A stretch of DNA of 64,000 bases. Source: Methanocorpusculaceae archaeon UBA425 (lineage in GTDB: Archaea > Halobacteriota > Methanomicrobia > Methanomicrobiales > Methanocorpusculaceae). Below, in pieces: positions 53,137 through 62,550 of this stretch (position 1 is the stretch's first letter; every line of letters starts with the position of its first letter). Position numbers and translations under genes: made by a program. The stretch is taken from positions 19,628 to 83,627 of the forward strand of contig DAWV01000008.1 in assembly GCA_002506085.1 (NCBI GenBank). Reading direction: 5' to 3'. Below the pieces are notes generated by a model. It was not told the origin of the DNA, made no database searches, and worked only from the letters and a program-made list of their open reading frames with translations.

Positions 53137-53735
53137 TGAAAGCAGGGGTACTCTACAGCGGCGGTAAAGACAGCAGTCTTGCCGCGGTCCTACTATCACG
53201 GGATTATGATGTGGAGTTATTGACCTTTGTCTTTGACGAAAACCATGCCGTGCCTTCTATCGAGGCGGCGGCAAAGGAAACCGGTTTCCTCTGGAAGAAA
53301 CTGGTCTTTGCGCCAGGTTTCCTTGATGAAGTCGTGGACCAGATCGTTCATGACGGGCATCCTGCAAATGCTATCAACGAAATCCACCGACGGTCCCTCT
53401 GTGCTGCAGCACAGGAATATGAGGTGGTTGCTGACGGAACCCGACGAGATGACCGGGTTCCGATGCGGACACAGTCTGAAGTGCAGAGTTTCGAGATGAA
53501 GTCCGGGGTGAGCTATATCCGCCCCTTACTTGGCATCGGGAAAAAAGAAATCATCCGTCTCTCGGAAAAGTTCTTTGAAATCGCCTATGGCGAAACCGGA
53601 ACGATTCCGAACGGTGACTTCGAAAGCGAAATCAGAACTGAAATGACCCGCCGGGGAATAGACTTCACGTCTCTCTTCCCGAAAAATCATGAACAGTCTC
53701 TGGTAATCAAAAGAAAAATGGTGACTGAACCATGA
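53136..53735 (+). CDS. PP-loop ATPase (N-type ATP pyrophosphatase)
   Basis: The 199-residue protein has the PP-loop LYSGGKDSSLAAVLL near the N-terminus and conserved ADGTRRDDRVPM. It belongs to the archaeal group encoded between PDCD5 and L39e; the substrate is unknown, with tRNA modification a possible role. The start shares one base with the previous stop and the end overlaps L39e (ATGA). Confidence 0.88.
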   Translation: MKAGVLYSGGKDSSLAAVLLSRDYDVELLTFVFDENHAVPSIEAAAKETGFLWKKLVFAPGFLDEVVDQIVHDGHPANAINEIHRRSLCAAAQEYEVVADGTRRDDRVPMRTQSEVQSFEMKSGVSYIRPLLGIGKKEIIRLSEKFFEIAYGETGTIPNGDFESEIRTEMTRRGIDFTSLFPKNHEQSLVIKRKMVTEP

Positions 53736-53884
53736 GCAAACTTACCAAAAGCCGTAAGATTCGTCTTGCAAAGGCAACCCAGCAGAACCGTCGTGTTCCT
53801 GCCTGGGTCATGATCAAAACCAAGCGTCATGTTGTGTCTCATCCAAAGAGACGGAACTGGAGACGCAGCACTCTGAAGGTGTAA
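53732..53884 (+). CDS. rpl39e: Large ribosomal subunit protein eL39
   Basis: This 50-residue protein is highly basic: MSKLTKSRKIRLAKATQQNR, then VPAWVMIKTKR and a PKRRNWRRSTLKV end. It overlaps the preceding gene by 4 bp (ATGA) and precedes L31e by 4 bp. It is short and easily missed by length cut-offs. Confidence 0.96.
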   Translation: MSKLTKSRKIRLAKATQQNRRVPAWVMIKTKRHVVSHPKRRNWRRSTLKV

Positions 53885-53888
53885 AAAA

Positions 53889-54152
53889 ATGGTAGAAGTA
53901 CAAAAAGAACAGGTCTACGTGATTCCACTCCGTGATGTAAAGCGAGCTCCATGCTACAAGCGTGCAAACGCAGCCATCAAAGATATCCGTGGATACCTGG
54001 AACATCACATGAAGAGTGATAACGTTAAACTCGACAAGAGTATTAACGAGTCAGTCTGGGCACGCGGATCCCAGAAACCGCCAAGACGTATTCGTGTTCG
54101 GGCAATGAAGTTCGAAGACGGTCAGGTCCAGGCAGAACTTGCTGAGGAATAA
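53889..54152 (+). CDS. rpl31e: Large ribosomal subunit protein eL31
   Basis: The 87-residue protein has YVIPLRDVKRAPCYKRANAAI and HHMKSDNVKLDKSINESVW of L31e, ending with RIRVRAMKFEDGQVQAELAE. aIF6 starts on the base directly after its stop. Confidence 0.96.
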   Translation: MVEVQKEQVYVIPLRDVKRAPCYKRANAAIKDIRGYLEHHMKSDNVKLDKSINESVWARGSQKPPRRIRVRAMKFEDGQVQAELAEE

Positions 54153-54821
54153 ATGGACCAGACCCTGTCATTGAATGGTGACCCGAACATCGGCGTATTT
54201 GCCCGTGTCTTTGAAGATCTCGCATTTGTCCCGATTGATGCTCCAACCGAGTTCCGGAACAAAATAGCGGAAGCTTTGGAAGTTGAGGTTGTTCCAACCT
54301 TTATCCAGGGTTCTTCTGTCATTGGTCTTCTCTTAACAGGAAACTCCCGCGGATTTGTCGTTTCCGGTCTCATTCAGGATGCAGAACTCAATCTCCTGCA
54401 GGAGTATGGCGATGTCTTACTTCTCGGGGAAGAGATGAATGCGGCAGGGAACGTCATTCTGACCAATGATTCGTTTGCCGTCGTGCATCCTGACATGTCG
54501 TCGGTGATGTGCGATATGGTGGCGGATTTCCTGAAAGTCAAGATAACCCCGATGTCTTTTGCCGGAGTCGGAACGGTCGGCATGTCGTGCGCCTGTACAA
54601 ATGCAGGTTTTCTTCTGCCGGCAAGAAGCAGTCCTGAAGAAATCGAGAAGCTTGAAAGCCATATCTCAAATCCTGATATTGCAATCGGAACCGGCTCGGT
54701 TAACATGGGTTCCAATCTGATTGGAACCGGTCTTCTGGTCAACAGCAAAGGATATCTGGCAGGTAACGCTACCACGGGCTATGAACTTGGTAGAATTGAA
54801 GATGTATTTGGATTCTTGTGA
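54153..54821 (+). CDS. eif6: Translation initiation factor aIF6
   Basis: The 222-residue anti-association factor binds the 50S subunit. Its five-fold repeated alpha/beta units are visible (GDPNIGVFARVFEDLAFVP, GNSRGFVVSGLI, TNDSFAVVHPDMS, TNAGFLLPA, NSKGYLAGNATTG). L31e, aIF6 and L18a in this order are a conserved archaeal cluster. Confidence 0.96.
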   Translation: MDQTLSLNGDPNIGVFARVFEDLAFVPIDAPTEFRNKIAEALEVEVVPTFIQGSSVIGLLLTGNSRGFVVSGLIQDAELNLLQEYGDVLLLGEEMNAAGNVILTNDSFAVVHPDMSSVMCDMVADFLKVKITPMSFAGVGTVGMSCACTNAGFLLPARSSPEEIEKLESHISNPDIAIGTGSVNMGSNLIGTGLLVNSKGYLAGNATTGYELGRIEDVFGFL

Positions 54822-54887
54822 AAAAATATATTTTTCACGAGTTGAGCATACTTCGCAAGAAGCATGCGATTTCTGTGAGGTGAAAAA

Positions 54888-55073
54888 ATGCCGAAATTCG
54901 AGGTAAAGGGCACGTTCAAAAATGATGGACAGATGAAGCCCTTCACAAAAACCGTCGTTGCACCTTCCGATAAGCTTGCAGGAGAATTCACTCTTGCATC
55001 TATCGGAAGCAGGCACAGACTTGAACGCAAGTATATTACCATTGACTCTGCAAAGGCTATCAATGGCGAGTAA
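54888..55073 (+). CDS. rpl18a: Large ribosomal subunit protein LX/eL18a
   Basis: The 61-residue archaeal LX protein reads MPKFEVKGTFKNDGQMKPFT and continues with TLASIGSRHRLERKYITI. A GTGAGGTG Shine-Dalgarno precedes the ATG. It overlaps the prefoldin alpha start by 11 bp. Confidence 0.94.
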   Translation: MPKFEVKGTFKNDGQMKPFTKTVVAPSDKLAGEFTLASIGSRHRLERKYITIDSAKAINGE

Positions 55074-55509
55074 TACTGACCAACAAGCAGCCCTGGAGCA
55101 GGAGATACGCTCCCTCCAGGCATATGCAAATGAGTATTCCCAGCAGTACGAACTTCTGACTCAGCAGTTACGTTTCATTGAATCAGCACGCGGCGAAGCC
55201 CTCGCGTCCATTGAGACGCTTGAGGCTTTCAGCGGCCTTGAAGAAGGAGTATCAACACTTCTGACGCTCGGCGGCGGCGTGTCTGTTCGTGCAGCAATAA
55301 CTGATACAAAGCGGATCCTCGTTGGGATCGGTGCCGGCATCACGGTGGAAAAGACAACTGAAGACGCGATTACGTTCCTTCACGACAGAGTCACCGAGAT
55401 GAATGCATCAGCAAAACGTCTTTCCGAATCCAGTGGAAAGCTTCAGGAACAGATGCGGGCGGTTGAGCAGAGAATGCAGGAAATCTATTCTCAGACTCAG
55501 CACCGCTGA
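55063..55509 (+). CDS. pfdA: Prefoldin alpha subunit
   Basis: The 148-residue chaperone subunit has N- and C-terminal coiled coils flanking a beta-rich centre (EGVSTLLTLGGGVSVRA, LVGIGAGITVEKTTEDA). It captures unfolded proteins for the thermosome. The start at 55063 lies inside rpl18a and fits the family; the longer frame upstream is not used. In many euryarchaea ftsY follows directly; here an inverted protease gene intervenes. Confidence 0.94.
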   Translation: MASNTDQQAALEQEIRSLQAYANEYSQQYELLTQQLRFIESARGEALASIETLEAFSGLEEGVSTLLTLGGGVSVRAAITDTKRILVGIGAGITVEKTTEDAITFLHDRVTEMNASAKRLSESSGKLQEQMRAVEQRMQEIYSQTQHR

Positions 55510-55578
55510 TTATTCTTTTTTTCATTTCCGTTCATCACCACGCACGAAACGCCAAACCGTTTGAAAAAAAGGTGACTG

Positions 55579-57615
55579 TTATCTTCGTTTGCTCATCAGG
55601 CAGGCGATTCCCAGACTAAAAAGCATGCCGGCCAATGGAATAGGTGACTTTGCGGTCCCGTTCTCCGGGAAATCCGGTTCTTCGAGATAGAACGCATCAT
55701 CATCAAGGAAATCATCCAGTTCAACTACCCAGTAGCAGTCCTCCTCGTTTAAAGATGTAATAACTAGTTCTCCTGCCGGGTCATCGCCAAATGCAAAGCT
55801 GGTCGCGGAATTTACCGTTGAGACTGACTCCTCCTTTTCATTATAGATTTCAAGAAGCGGGGTAAAAACATCCCCGGCTAAAACAGCCGTATCTCCCCAG
55901 AGATTCGTACGCGAATACCAGCCGTCATCAGATATGGATTCAACAAACATATCTGTCGTCTTCATCGCGGTCATATCGACAATGACAGTAATCACCGACG
56001 GGAGCATTATTTCCTTTCCGTTGATATGTCTCGTCATGTTCCCGTAAATCAGATAGACATTATTGACGGTCCCCTTCTCAACATAAGAATACGCATACTT
56101 CATCGTTACAAATACCCCTGCGCTTTTCCCGTCACCGGCAAGTACAAACCATGCCCCGTCCCAGTCCGGGTCATCATACTCGCCTGTTGGAACGGAAAGC
56201 CAGAGTCCTTCATTGGAAGAACCATATGTTTCTTCAAGCGGCGTCTGTCCGATGACAATATAGTTTCCATCCTTCAAATATAGATAATCGGCAAATACTA
56301 GAGTCATCTTCGCGGGATCGTTCACAACAATCGTGCGGCTATCTTCACTGCTGCTCCTGTACAGGGCGCCGGGTTTTGCCGGAGTGCCGGCTGTATTCAT
56401 ATATGTCGAGAAATACTCATACCATCCGTTTCTTCCAAAAGTTATGCTGCGTGGAACCTCGCTGACAAACTCCTCCCGCGGCGCCGCAATCGATACGCCG
56501 TTTGCCGCACTGAAATGTCCCGAGTCTTTTGTCATGACAACATAATTATTCAGCGCAGTCAGCAGATTTCCGGCTGATGCGTGCAAATCGGTCCCCTCTT
56601 CGGTGTTTGCATGAATAAGGTCCGCAAACTCATAGAGATCCACCGAGGTCACCGTTGAGCCGTCATCACTCCGTCCATACCCTTGGATAGTTGTGTAGAT
56701 ATCTCCAAGCGCCGCAAGTGAATCGGTATCATTGAGAATCTCCCAAAGAGAATATCCGAGCGTGTCCAGAGAAGATACAACCACCTGCGTTTTTTCGAGA
56801 CGAACAAGAGAGAATGTTTTTGCTTCCCCGTCCTGAGTTGAGATAAACGAGGTGATGATATTCTTACCAAAATCTTCCGGGGTCATCGATGGATCATTGG
56901 AAAGCGCTTTGCCGATTCCTGTATAATTGAGTCCTGCTCCCGGGACATTTTCCTCTGATGCCGCAAGATAGTCCGCATACGGATGTAAAGCATCCGCCAC
57001 CTCAAGTGATGCCATCAGACAGGCATCGAAGATAATCATGTCATAGTGGTTGGAGGCAGCAAGACCTTTTTGCAGATCCTCCACACTCATCCAGGTATCG
57101 AACAGTTCGTTCGCGCCAAATCCCTCATACCCTCCGCCATGATTCCAGAAAATGAGATATCTGTTGGCTTGGGATAGATTATTTGCTGCACCATAACTGT
57201 CTGCGTACGTAAGCCCCCGGGACAACGCCCCCGGTGATGAGATATCGGTATCCGCAATCCGTGTAAGAACATATTCAGTCGGGTTACCGGAATCTTCATC
57301 GGATCCGACCTCGCCGTCCTCAAGATCTTTTTTCAGAAGTTCCAGATTCGTTATCGCAAGACCATTGTCCCATCCGGTTTTATCAGCTCCCCCGTAGATG
57401 ACTAAAACATCTCCCATATCCGGGTCCCAGGTATCTGCAAGATCTTTTAAATTATCTGACGCGTGATGATCTTCTGATTCCAGATCAGACCCGACCATAT
57501 AGAAAACAAGAAAATTCTCATTCGATGCTGAAACAGGAAGGACCATCAGAGAGATCATTATCACTATAATCCCTGCAAGAAGCAGGTTTTTTTGAATAAT
57601 ATTGTGAGATACCAT
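55579..57615 (-). CDS. Secreted clostripain-like (C11) cysteine protease, membrane-anchored
   Basis: The 678-residue protein has a signal peptide ending near residue 30, a C11 catalytic domain with H159 in FWNHGGGYEGFG and C199 in IIFDACLMASLEVA, and a long beta-rich extension. The C-terminus (PENGTAKSPIPLAGMLFSLG plus a basic end) looks like a cleavable or anchoring hydrophobic segment. It should sit outside the cell. It is transcribed against the conserved cluster and separates pfdA from ftsY. Confidence 0.88.
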   Translation of the reverse strand: MVSHNIIQKNLLLAGIIVIMISLMVLPVSASNENFLVFYMVGSDLESEDHHASDNLKDLADTWDPDMGDVLVIYGGADKTGWDNGLAITNLELLKKDLEDGEVGSDEDSGNPTEYVLTRIADTDISSPGALSRGLTYADSYGAANNLSQANRYLIFWNHGGGYEGFGANELFDTWMSVEDLQKGLAASNHYDMIIFDACLMASLEVADALHPYADYLAASEENVPGAGLNYTGIGKALSNDPSMTPEDFGKNIITSFISTQDGEAKTFSLVRLEKTQVVVSSLDTLGYSLWEILNDTDSLAALGDIYTTIQGYGRSDDGSTVTSVDLYEFADLIHANTEEGTDLHASAGNLLTALNNYVVMTKDSGHFSAANGVSIAAPREEFVSEVPRSITFGRNGWYEYFSTYMNTAGTPAKPGALYRSSSEDSRTIVVNDPAKMTLVFADYLYLKDGNYIVIGQTPLEETYGSSNEGLWLSVPTGEYDDPDWDGAWFVLAGDGKSAGVFVTMKYAYSYVEKGTVNNVYLIYGNMTRHINGKEIMLPSVITVIVDMTAMKTTDMFVESISDDGWYSRTNLWGDTAVLAGDVFTPLLEIYNEKEESVSTVNSATSFAFGDDPAGELVITSLNEEDCYWVVELDDFLDDDAFYLEEPDFPENGTAKSPIPLAGMLFSLGIACLMSKRR

Positions 57616-57708
57616 CTCTATCCTAGTCTACATTAGCGATATATTATATTATCTCTTCGCGGTTCTAACAGAGAGGAATTTATATTCACAGGACTGAATT
57701 AATAGATA

Positions 57709-58719
57709 ATGTTTGAAGGACTGAAAAATATACTCGGTCTCGGGAAGAAAAAAACCCCGGTGCCTGAGACGGAAGTGCCCGCTCCCGCGCCCGATACCAT
57801 ACCAACTCTGGAACCGGAGGAGAAAAAGAACACCGGCTTCCTCAATAAAATCAAAACGCTTGTCGTAGAACATGAGTTTGTTCTTACCGAAAAAGACATC
57901 GAGGAACCCCTCTTCGAACTCCAGATGGTCCTTCTGGAATCCGATGTAGCGTATCCGGTGGCCGAGGCAATCACGGAGCACATGAAAAAAGAACTCGTCG
58001 GCACGCACAGAAAAATCCGCGAATCAGCTGACGATGTTGTAACCAATGCTCTCAGACATGCAATCGAAGAGGTCCTCGGTGAGGGTTTCGACCTGGTTGA
58101 ATATATCCGGACTCATGAAAAACCTGTCAAGATTCTCTTCACCGGTGTGAACGGAACCGGCAAAACCACCTCGGTTGCAAAAATAGCCTATTATCTCAAG
58201 AGTCAGGGAATATCTGTCGTGGTTGGGGCGGGAGACACCTTCCGGGCAGGCGCTATCGAACAGATTCGTGTTCACTGCGAAAGAATCGGCGTGAAACTCA
58301 TCTCTCATCAGGAGGGAGCAGATCCTTCAGCTGTTCTCTATGATACCGTCGAGTATGCCAAAGCCCATAACACCGATGTTGTTCTGGCAGATTCTGCAGG
58401 CAGATTCCATAACCGGGTCAACCTCATGAATCAGCTGGAAAAAATCAAACGTGTCATGAAACCAGACCTCGTCTTTTACGTGGACGAGGCGGTGGCAGGA
58501 AATGATGCTGTTATCCGGGCTGACGAGTTTGAAAAGACCGTATCTACCGACGGCGTAATTCTCACAAAAGTCGACATGGACCCCAAAGGCGGTGCTGCGA
58601 TTTCAATCGCCTACACAATCGGCAAGCCTCTCGTCTTCCTTGGTGTCGGTCAGGGATATGAAGATATGAAACCATTCACCCCGGCACTGATAATAGACGA
58701 AATCTTCGGAGATGAATAA
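57709..58719 (+). CDS. ftsY: Signal recognition particle receptor FtsY
   Basis: The 336-residue SRP GTPase docks ribosome-SRP complexes at the membrane. A short acidic, Pro-rich region (about residues 15-45) precedes the helical N domain, then the P-loop GVNGTGKT (146-153), DSAGRFH and TKVDMDPKGGAA. The SRP54 gene begins 2 bp downstream. Confidence 0.96.
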   Translation: MFEGLKNILGLGKKKTPVPETEVPAPAPDTIPTLEPEEKKNTGFLNKIKTLVVEHEFVLTEKDIEEPLFELQMVLLESDVAYPVAEAITEHMKKELVGTHRKIRESADDVVTNALRHAIEEVLGEGFDLVEYIRTHEKPVKILFTGVNGTGKTTSVAKIAYYLKSQGISVVVGAGDTFRAGAIEQIRVHCERIGVKLISHQEGADPSAVLYDTVEYAKAHNTDVVLADSAGRFHNRVNLMNQLEKIKRVMKPDLVFYVDEAVAGNDAVIRADEFEKTVSTDGVILTKVDMDPKGGAAISIAYTIGKPLVFLGVGQGYEDMKPFTPALIIDEIFGDE

Positions 58720-58720
58720 C

Positions 58721-60061
58721 ATGGGACTCGACACGCTTTCCAACTCATTAAAGGACGCAATGAAGAAACTCGCCGGAAAAACGGTCATTGACCGTGCTGC
58801 GGTGGATGAACTCGTTCGCGACCTGCAGAGAGCTCTTCTCTCGTCTGATGTCAATGTCAAACTCGTCATGGAGCTTTCCAAGGAAATCAAAGCCCGTGCA
58901 TTGGCTGAGAATCTCCCGAAGGGAATCAACGCCCGGGAACATGTTCTCCGAATCGTGTATCAGGAGCTGGTAAAACTGGTCGGCAAAGAAGCCGACTTCT
59001 CGTTAAAGCCGCAGAAAATCCTGATGGCAGGTCTGCAGGGTTCGGGTAAAACCACCACGACCGGCAAACTCTGCCGCTACTTCCAGAGGAAAGGTCTCAA
59101 AGTCGGGGCAATCGGTGCCGACAACTTCCGGCCCGGAGCATATGCCCAGTTAGAAACCCTCTGTAAGAAAATCAATGTCCCGAGTTACGGTGATCCTGCC
59201 GAGAAGGATGCTGTCAAAATCGTCAAAGACGGTCTTGCCGCTCTGAAAGAAATGGATGTCATCATCGTTGATACCGCCGGTCGTCATGCCCTGGAAGATG
59301 ATCTGATTGATGAAATCATGCAGGTCAATGACTACCTGAAACCGGATCACCGCTGGCTTGTTATCGATGCTGCTCTTGGTCAGGCGGCACGCGATCAGGC
59401 GAAACGGTTCCATGCAGCCATTGGAATTGACGGCGTAATTGTAACCAAGATGGATGGAACGGCAAAAGGAGGCGGGGCTATGTCTGCTGTTGCCGAAACG
59501 GAATCCGGCATTGTCTTCATAGGGAATGGTGAAACAATCAACGACCTTGAACGGTTCGATGCGAATGGATTCATCTCCCGCCTTCTTGGAATGGGCGACC
59601 TCAAGGCTCTTGTCGAGAAGGCCGAAGAGTCTATCGGTACCGAGGATGTTGATGTAAATGCCATGCTCCGGGGCAAGTTCACCCTGAATGACATGTACAA
59701 ACAGCTCGAAGCCGTGCAGAGGATGGGTCCGTTAAAACAGGTTCTCTCCATGCTTCCGATGGGCGGTATGAAGGTTCCTTCCGAAGCTCTGGACGGAACT
59801 GCCGACAAGATGAAGAAGTTCCGGATTATCATGGATTCCATGACGCCGCAGGAACTTGACGAGCCGTCCATCATCAACTCATCCAGAATGATGCGGGTTG
59901 CCGAAGGGTCGGGCTCCACGGTCGATGAAGTCCGTGATCTCATCAAATACTATAAGATGATGCAAAAGACCCTGAAAGGGTTCAAAGGAAACAGAATGGC
60001 GATGGGCAAAATGATGAAACAGATGCAGAAAGGCGGCATGGGTCCGACGGGACCGATGTAA
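58721..60061 (+). CDS. srp54: Signal recognition particle protein SRP54
   Basis: The 446-residue GTPase has an N domain, P-loop GLQGSGKT (104-111), DTAGRHALEDDLI, TKMDGTAKGGG, and a Met-rich M domain ending GPTGPM that binds 7S RNA and signal peptides. The start at 58721 (MGLDTL) fits the family; an ATG 9 bp upstream overlaps ftsY. With SRP19 (24.8 kb) both archaeal SRP proteins are in this window. Confidence 0.97.
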   Translation: MGLDTLSNSLKDAMKKLAGKTVIDRAAVDELVRDLQRALLSSDVNVKLVMELSKEIKARALAENLPKGINAREHVLRIVYQELVKLVGKEADFSLKPQKILMAGLQGSGKTTTTGKLCRYFQRKGLKVGAIGADNFRPGAYAQLETLCKKINVPSYGDPAEKDAVKIVKDGLAALKEMDVIIVDTAGRHALEDDLIDEIMQVNDYLKPDHRWLVIDAALGQAARDQAKRFHAAIGIDGVIVTKMDGTAKGGGAMSAVAETESGIVFIGNGETINDLERFDANGFISRLLGMGDLKALVEKAEESIGTEDVDVNAMLRGKFTLNDMYKQLEAVQRMGPLKQVLSMLPMGGMKVPSEALDGTADKMKKFRIIMDSMTPQELDEPSIINSSRMMRVAEGSGSTVDEVRDLIKYYKMMQKTLKGFKGNRMAMGKMMKQMQKGGMGPTGPM

Positions 60062-60104
60062 ACCTCATCTCCCTTTTTGTATATCCCGTCCTGAATTCTC
60101 ACTA

Positions 60105-60728
60105 TTATGACCTGATAAAGGTCAGATTATACCCGTCCCGTCCTGTTCCGTTATCCAGTATCGTGAAATAGATGACGGCGTCCTTGTAGTAATTATTGCA
60201 GGTATTCTCATTCATAGAACACCAGACAATGTCCCATGGTCCGTCGACAGTTCCGTCATCTGCGGTCCAGGTACATGAACCTGAGTTGTCTGCGCGGATT
60301 TCTTTCACTATGGTATAGAAGATGCCGCCATCATAATATGCCTCACGAGTGGTCCAGGTTCCGACATACCCCTCACCGTCATCACCTTCTTCCCTGACAT
60401 ATACCAATCCATCACTATCGGTGTGCGTTTTTCCGTCTTCCGCGATGATCGAGGTCCATGAATCATAAACATATGCATACTTTGCATTCCCATCGTTTAT
60501 CCAGGATATATTCCAGGTATACGTAGAACTGTTACCGTAAACCCAGGTCTCGGTACCTGTTCCGTCTGCATTGAATGTCGTTATGATATTTTTGTATTCG
60601 TCTCCAAAAGATTCGGGAAAATCATCGCTCGTCCATGTCCCGATAATCCTGTCTGCGGGGTTCACACATCCTGCAGAAAAAATCATCACAAACATGACTG
60701 CGATGAAAATAAATGGGATATATTTCAT
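60105..60728 (-). CDS. Hypothetical lipoprotein, tandem copy A
   Basis: The 207-residue protein has a lipoprotein signal with lipobox FSAGC and a beta-rich mature domain with repeated Trp/Gly/Thr motifs: GTWTSDDF, FNADGTGTETW, AEDGKTH and YVGTWTTREAYYDGG. It resembles the neighbouring gene along most of its length, so both come from a duplication. No known family is recognised; a lipocalin-like or META-like small barrel is possible. The start is at the ATG with a fitting signal peptide. Confidence 0.7.
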   Translation of the reverse strand: MKYIPFIFIAVMFVMIFSAGCVNPADRIIGTWTSDDFPESFGDEYKNIITTFNADGTGTETWVYGNSSTYTWNISWINDGNAKYAYVYDSWTSIIAEDGKTHTDSDGLVYVREEGDDGEGYVGTWTTREAYYDGGIFYTIVKEIRADNSGSCTWTADDGTVDGPWDIVWCSMNENTCNNYYKDAVIYFTILDNGTGRDGYNLTFIRS

Positions 60729-60819
60729 ATTCCTGTAACATAGTCTTTTTTCGGGCTTATACCTGTCGACCAAAAAAAATATACAGTCGCATATCTGCCC
60801 TTACGGGTTAAAAAAAAGG

Positions 60820-61440
60820 TTATGATCTCTTATAAATCAGACCATAATTGTCTTTGGCGGTTCCGTCTGACTGCATAGTTACCAGAACCGAACTCGTTGT
60901 GTATGTGGTATAGTAGGTATTTTCACCGGTCTTATACCAGAGGAAATCCCAGGTTTCCGTGCCGTTTGCGGAGGTCCATGTCGTAATGCCGGTGTTGTCC
61001 GCACGGATCACATCTTTCATACTGTAGAACTCTCCATCATATTCGTACAACTGACTGCTGGTCCAGTTGCCAACGAGCCCTGTTCCTGTAGTCCCCTCAT
61101 CTCTGACATACACCCATCCTCCACTGTAGGTACATGTTTTTCCGTCTGAGGAAAGAGTCGCGGTCCATGATTCGTAAGAATACACGTATGTCGAGTCGCC
61201 GGTCTTAATCCACGTCATGTTCCAGATAATCTGGGTGCCGTTATCTAAGAATGCGGTCTCGATTCCCGTTCCGTCTGCATTGAAAACCTCGACGAATTTG
61301 GTGTAATGTGTTCCGTCAGGGTTGGTGTAGTCACCTGTCGTCCAGGTACCTGCGAGATCATTTGATGTACTCACGCAGCCTGCGGTCAGGATTATTAGTG
61401 TCGTCAGCACTATTAATGGAATAAAAACAGCCTTATTCAT
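60820..61440 (-). CDS. Hypothetical lipoprotein, tandem copy B
   Basis: The 206-residue paralogue of the preceding gene has lipobox LTAGC and the same order of motifs: GTWTTGDY, FNADGTGIETAF, SSDGKTC, WVYVRDEG and VGNWTSSQLYEYDG. It should be attached outside the membrane. The two genes lie 91 bp apart on the same strand and each may have its own promoter. Unknown function. Confidence 0.72.
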   Translation of the reverse strand: MNKAVFIPLIVLTTLIILTAGCVSTSNDLAGTWTTGDYTNPDGTHYTKFVEVFNADGTGIETAFLDNGTQIIWNMTWIKTGDSTYVYSYESWTATLSSDGKTCTYSGGWVYVRDEGTTGTGLVGNWTSSQLYEYDGEFYSMKDVIRADNTGITTWTSANGTETWDFLWYKTGENTYYTTYTTSSVLVTMQSDGTAKDNYGLIYKRS

Positions 61441-61473
61441 AATACCCTTTACACGATGATAGTATTTATATCA

Positions 61474-62316
61474 TTACCCGCCTTTTTTGCTGATATCTTC
61501 CCGCATTCCGAATAAATATTCCTGGGCATACCCTGCATACTGCCCGAAATGTTCTCTCGCAAACTCCGAGGCTTTCACATACGAAAGCTTCTGTTCTTCT
61601 TTGAAGTAGTTCGTCCTGAAAATTCTCTCCATCCACACGTCGATGGGTGCCGCTTCATATTTCTGAAATGCAAACAGCAGAACACAATCTGCGACCTTGG
61701 GTCCGACGCCGTTTAGTTCCATGAGTTTTTTCTTTGCCGAAGGATAGGGCAGTGCCCGGATCTCCTCGGCCCAGCAGGGATTATCTGCCGCCATTTTTGC
61801 CGCCCCGCAGATATATGTATCCCGGTATCCTACTTTGCATGCATGAACCGAGCATATCTCTTCCTTCGAAAGGCTGCCGGCATTCGGGAATGTGTGGAAC
61901 ACCATTCCGTCAAGTTCTAATGGACTCCCGAATTTCCGGGAAAGATTTTCGATTCTCATCGTAATCCCGGGAATATTCGCACAGGTCGCGCAGATATATG
62001 AAATCAGACATTCCCACGGGTCCTGACGGAGAATGCGAAGTCCCCGGCATTGTTCAATGGCTTTATGAATCAGGGGGTCACGGTCGATATCCTTGAGAAT
62101 GTTGTCGAGAGGAACATCCAGCCCGAAGTATCTGACGAGTTCGTTCTCTTCCGGGCCTTCATACCAGAGGATGTCCCCTTCCTGACGGATTTTCCATACG
62201 CATGTTCTGAACGGGGCATACCAGAACCCATTGTGTTTTTTCCAGCGGAATGCCTGGCCGCATGAAACTGTTATATCAAGATGAAAAGGAATCCCTCGAA
62301 GGAAAAAAGAGTGCAT
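61474..62316 (-). CDS. ogg: 8-oxoguanine DNA glycosylase, OGG1 type
   Basis: The 280-residue protein has a helix-hairpin-helix GPD motif: LNGVGPKVADCVLLFA carries the catalytic Lys207 and the Asp226 lies in PIDVWMERI, 19 residues later, the same spacing as in human OGG1. It removes 8-oxoguanine from DNA and nicks the strand. This archaeal OGG1-like form differs from Ogg2 by its N-terminal domain (LDITVSCGQAFRWKKHNG). It is followed by a small membrane protein gene in the divergent promoter interval. Confidence 0.92.
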   Translation of the reverse strand: MHSFFLRGIPFHLDITVSCGQAFRWKKHNGFWYAPFRTCVWKIRQEGDILWYEGPEENELVRYFGLDVPLDNILKDIDRDPLIHKAIEQCRGLRILRQDPWECLISYICATCANIPGITMRIENLSRKFGSPLELDGMVFHTFPNAGSLSKEEICSVHACKVGYRDTYICGAAKMAADNPCWAEEIRALPYPSAKKKLMELNGVGPKVADCVLLFAFQKYEAAPIDVWMERIFRTNYFKEEQKLSYVKASEFAREHFGQYAGYAQEYLFGMREDISKKGG

Positions 62317-62322
62317 AAAATA

Positions 62323-62502
62323 TTATTCTTTGAGCATTAAAATGCCCAGGAGAACTGCACCAAGACCGCAGATTGCAAGGACGAGCCCGAATCCGCCAAG
62401 TACGAACTGGATGAATAAACCCAGGTTGAACCAGATGCCGATTAGTCCTAATGCGAGAAGAATGATACCTACAATGAGAGTAATAAGTCCAGTTTTATCC
62501 AT
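62323..62502 (-). CDS. Small two-helix membrane protein
   Basis: The protein of about 59 residues is nearly all hydrophobic (GLITLIVGIILLALGLIGIWF and VLGGFGLVLAICGLGAVLLG), with two membrane helices and a short charged end KE. It starts at the ATG at 62502, 6 bp upstream of a possible ogg operon start. No family is recognised. The start could be at 62535, but the shorter form fits a small membrane protein. Confidence 0.6.
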   Translation of the reverse strand: MDKTGLITLIVGIILLALGLIGIWFNLGLFIQFVLGGFGLVLAICGLGAVLLGILMLKE

Positions 62503-62550
62503 ATTTACATATACTCGGTTTTTGCATATATGCATTGCGTATATTCCAGG

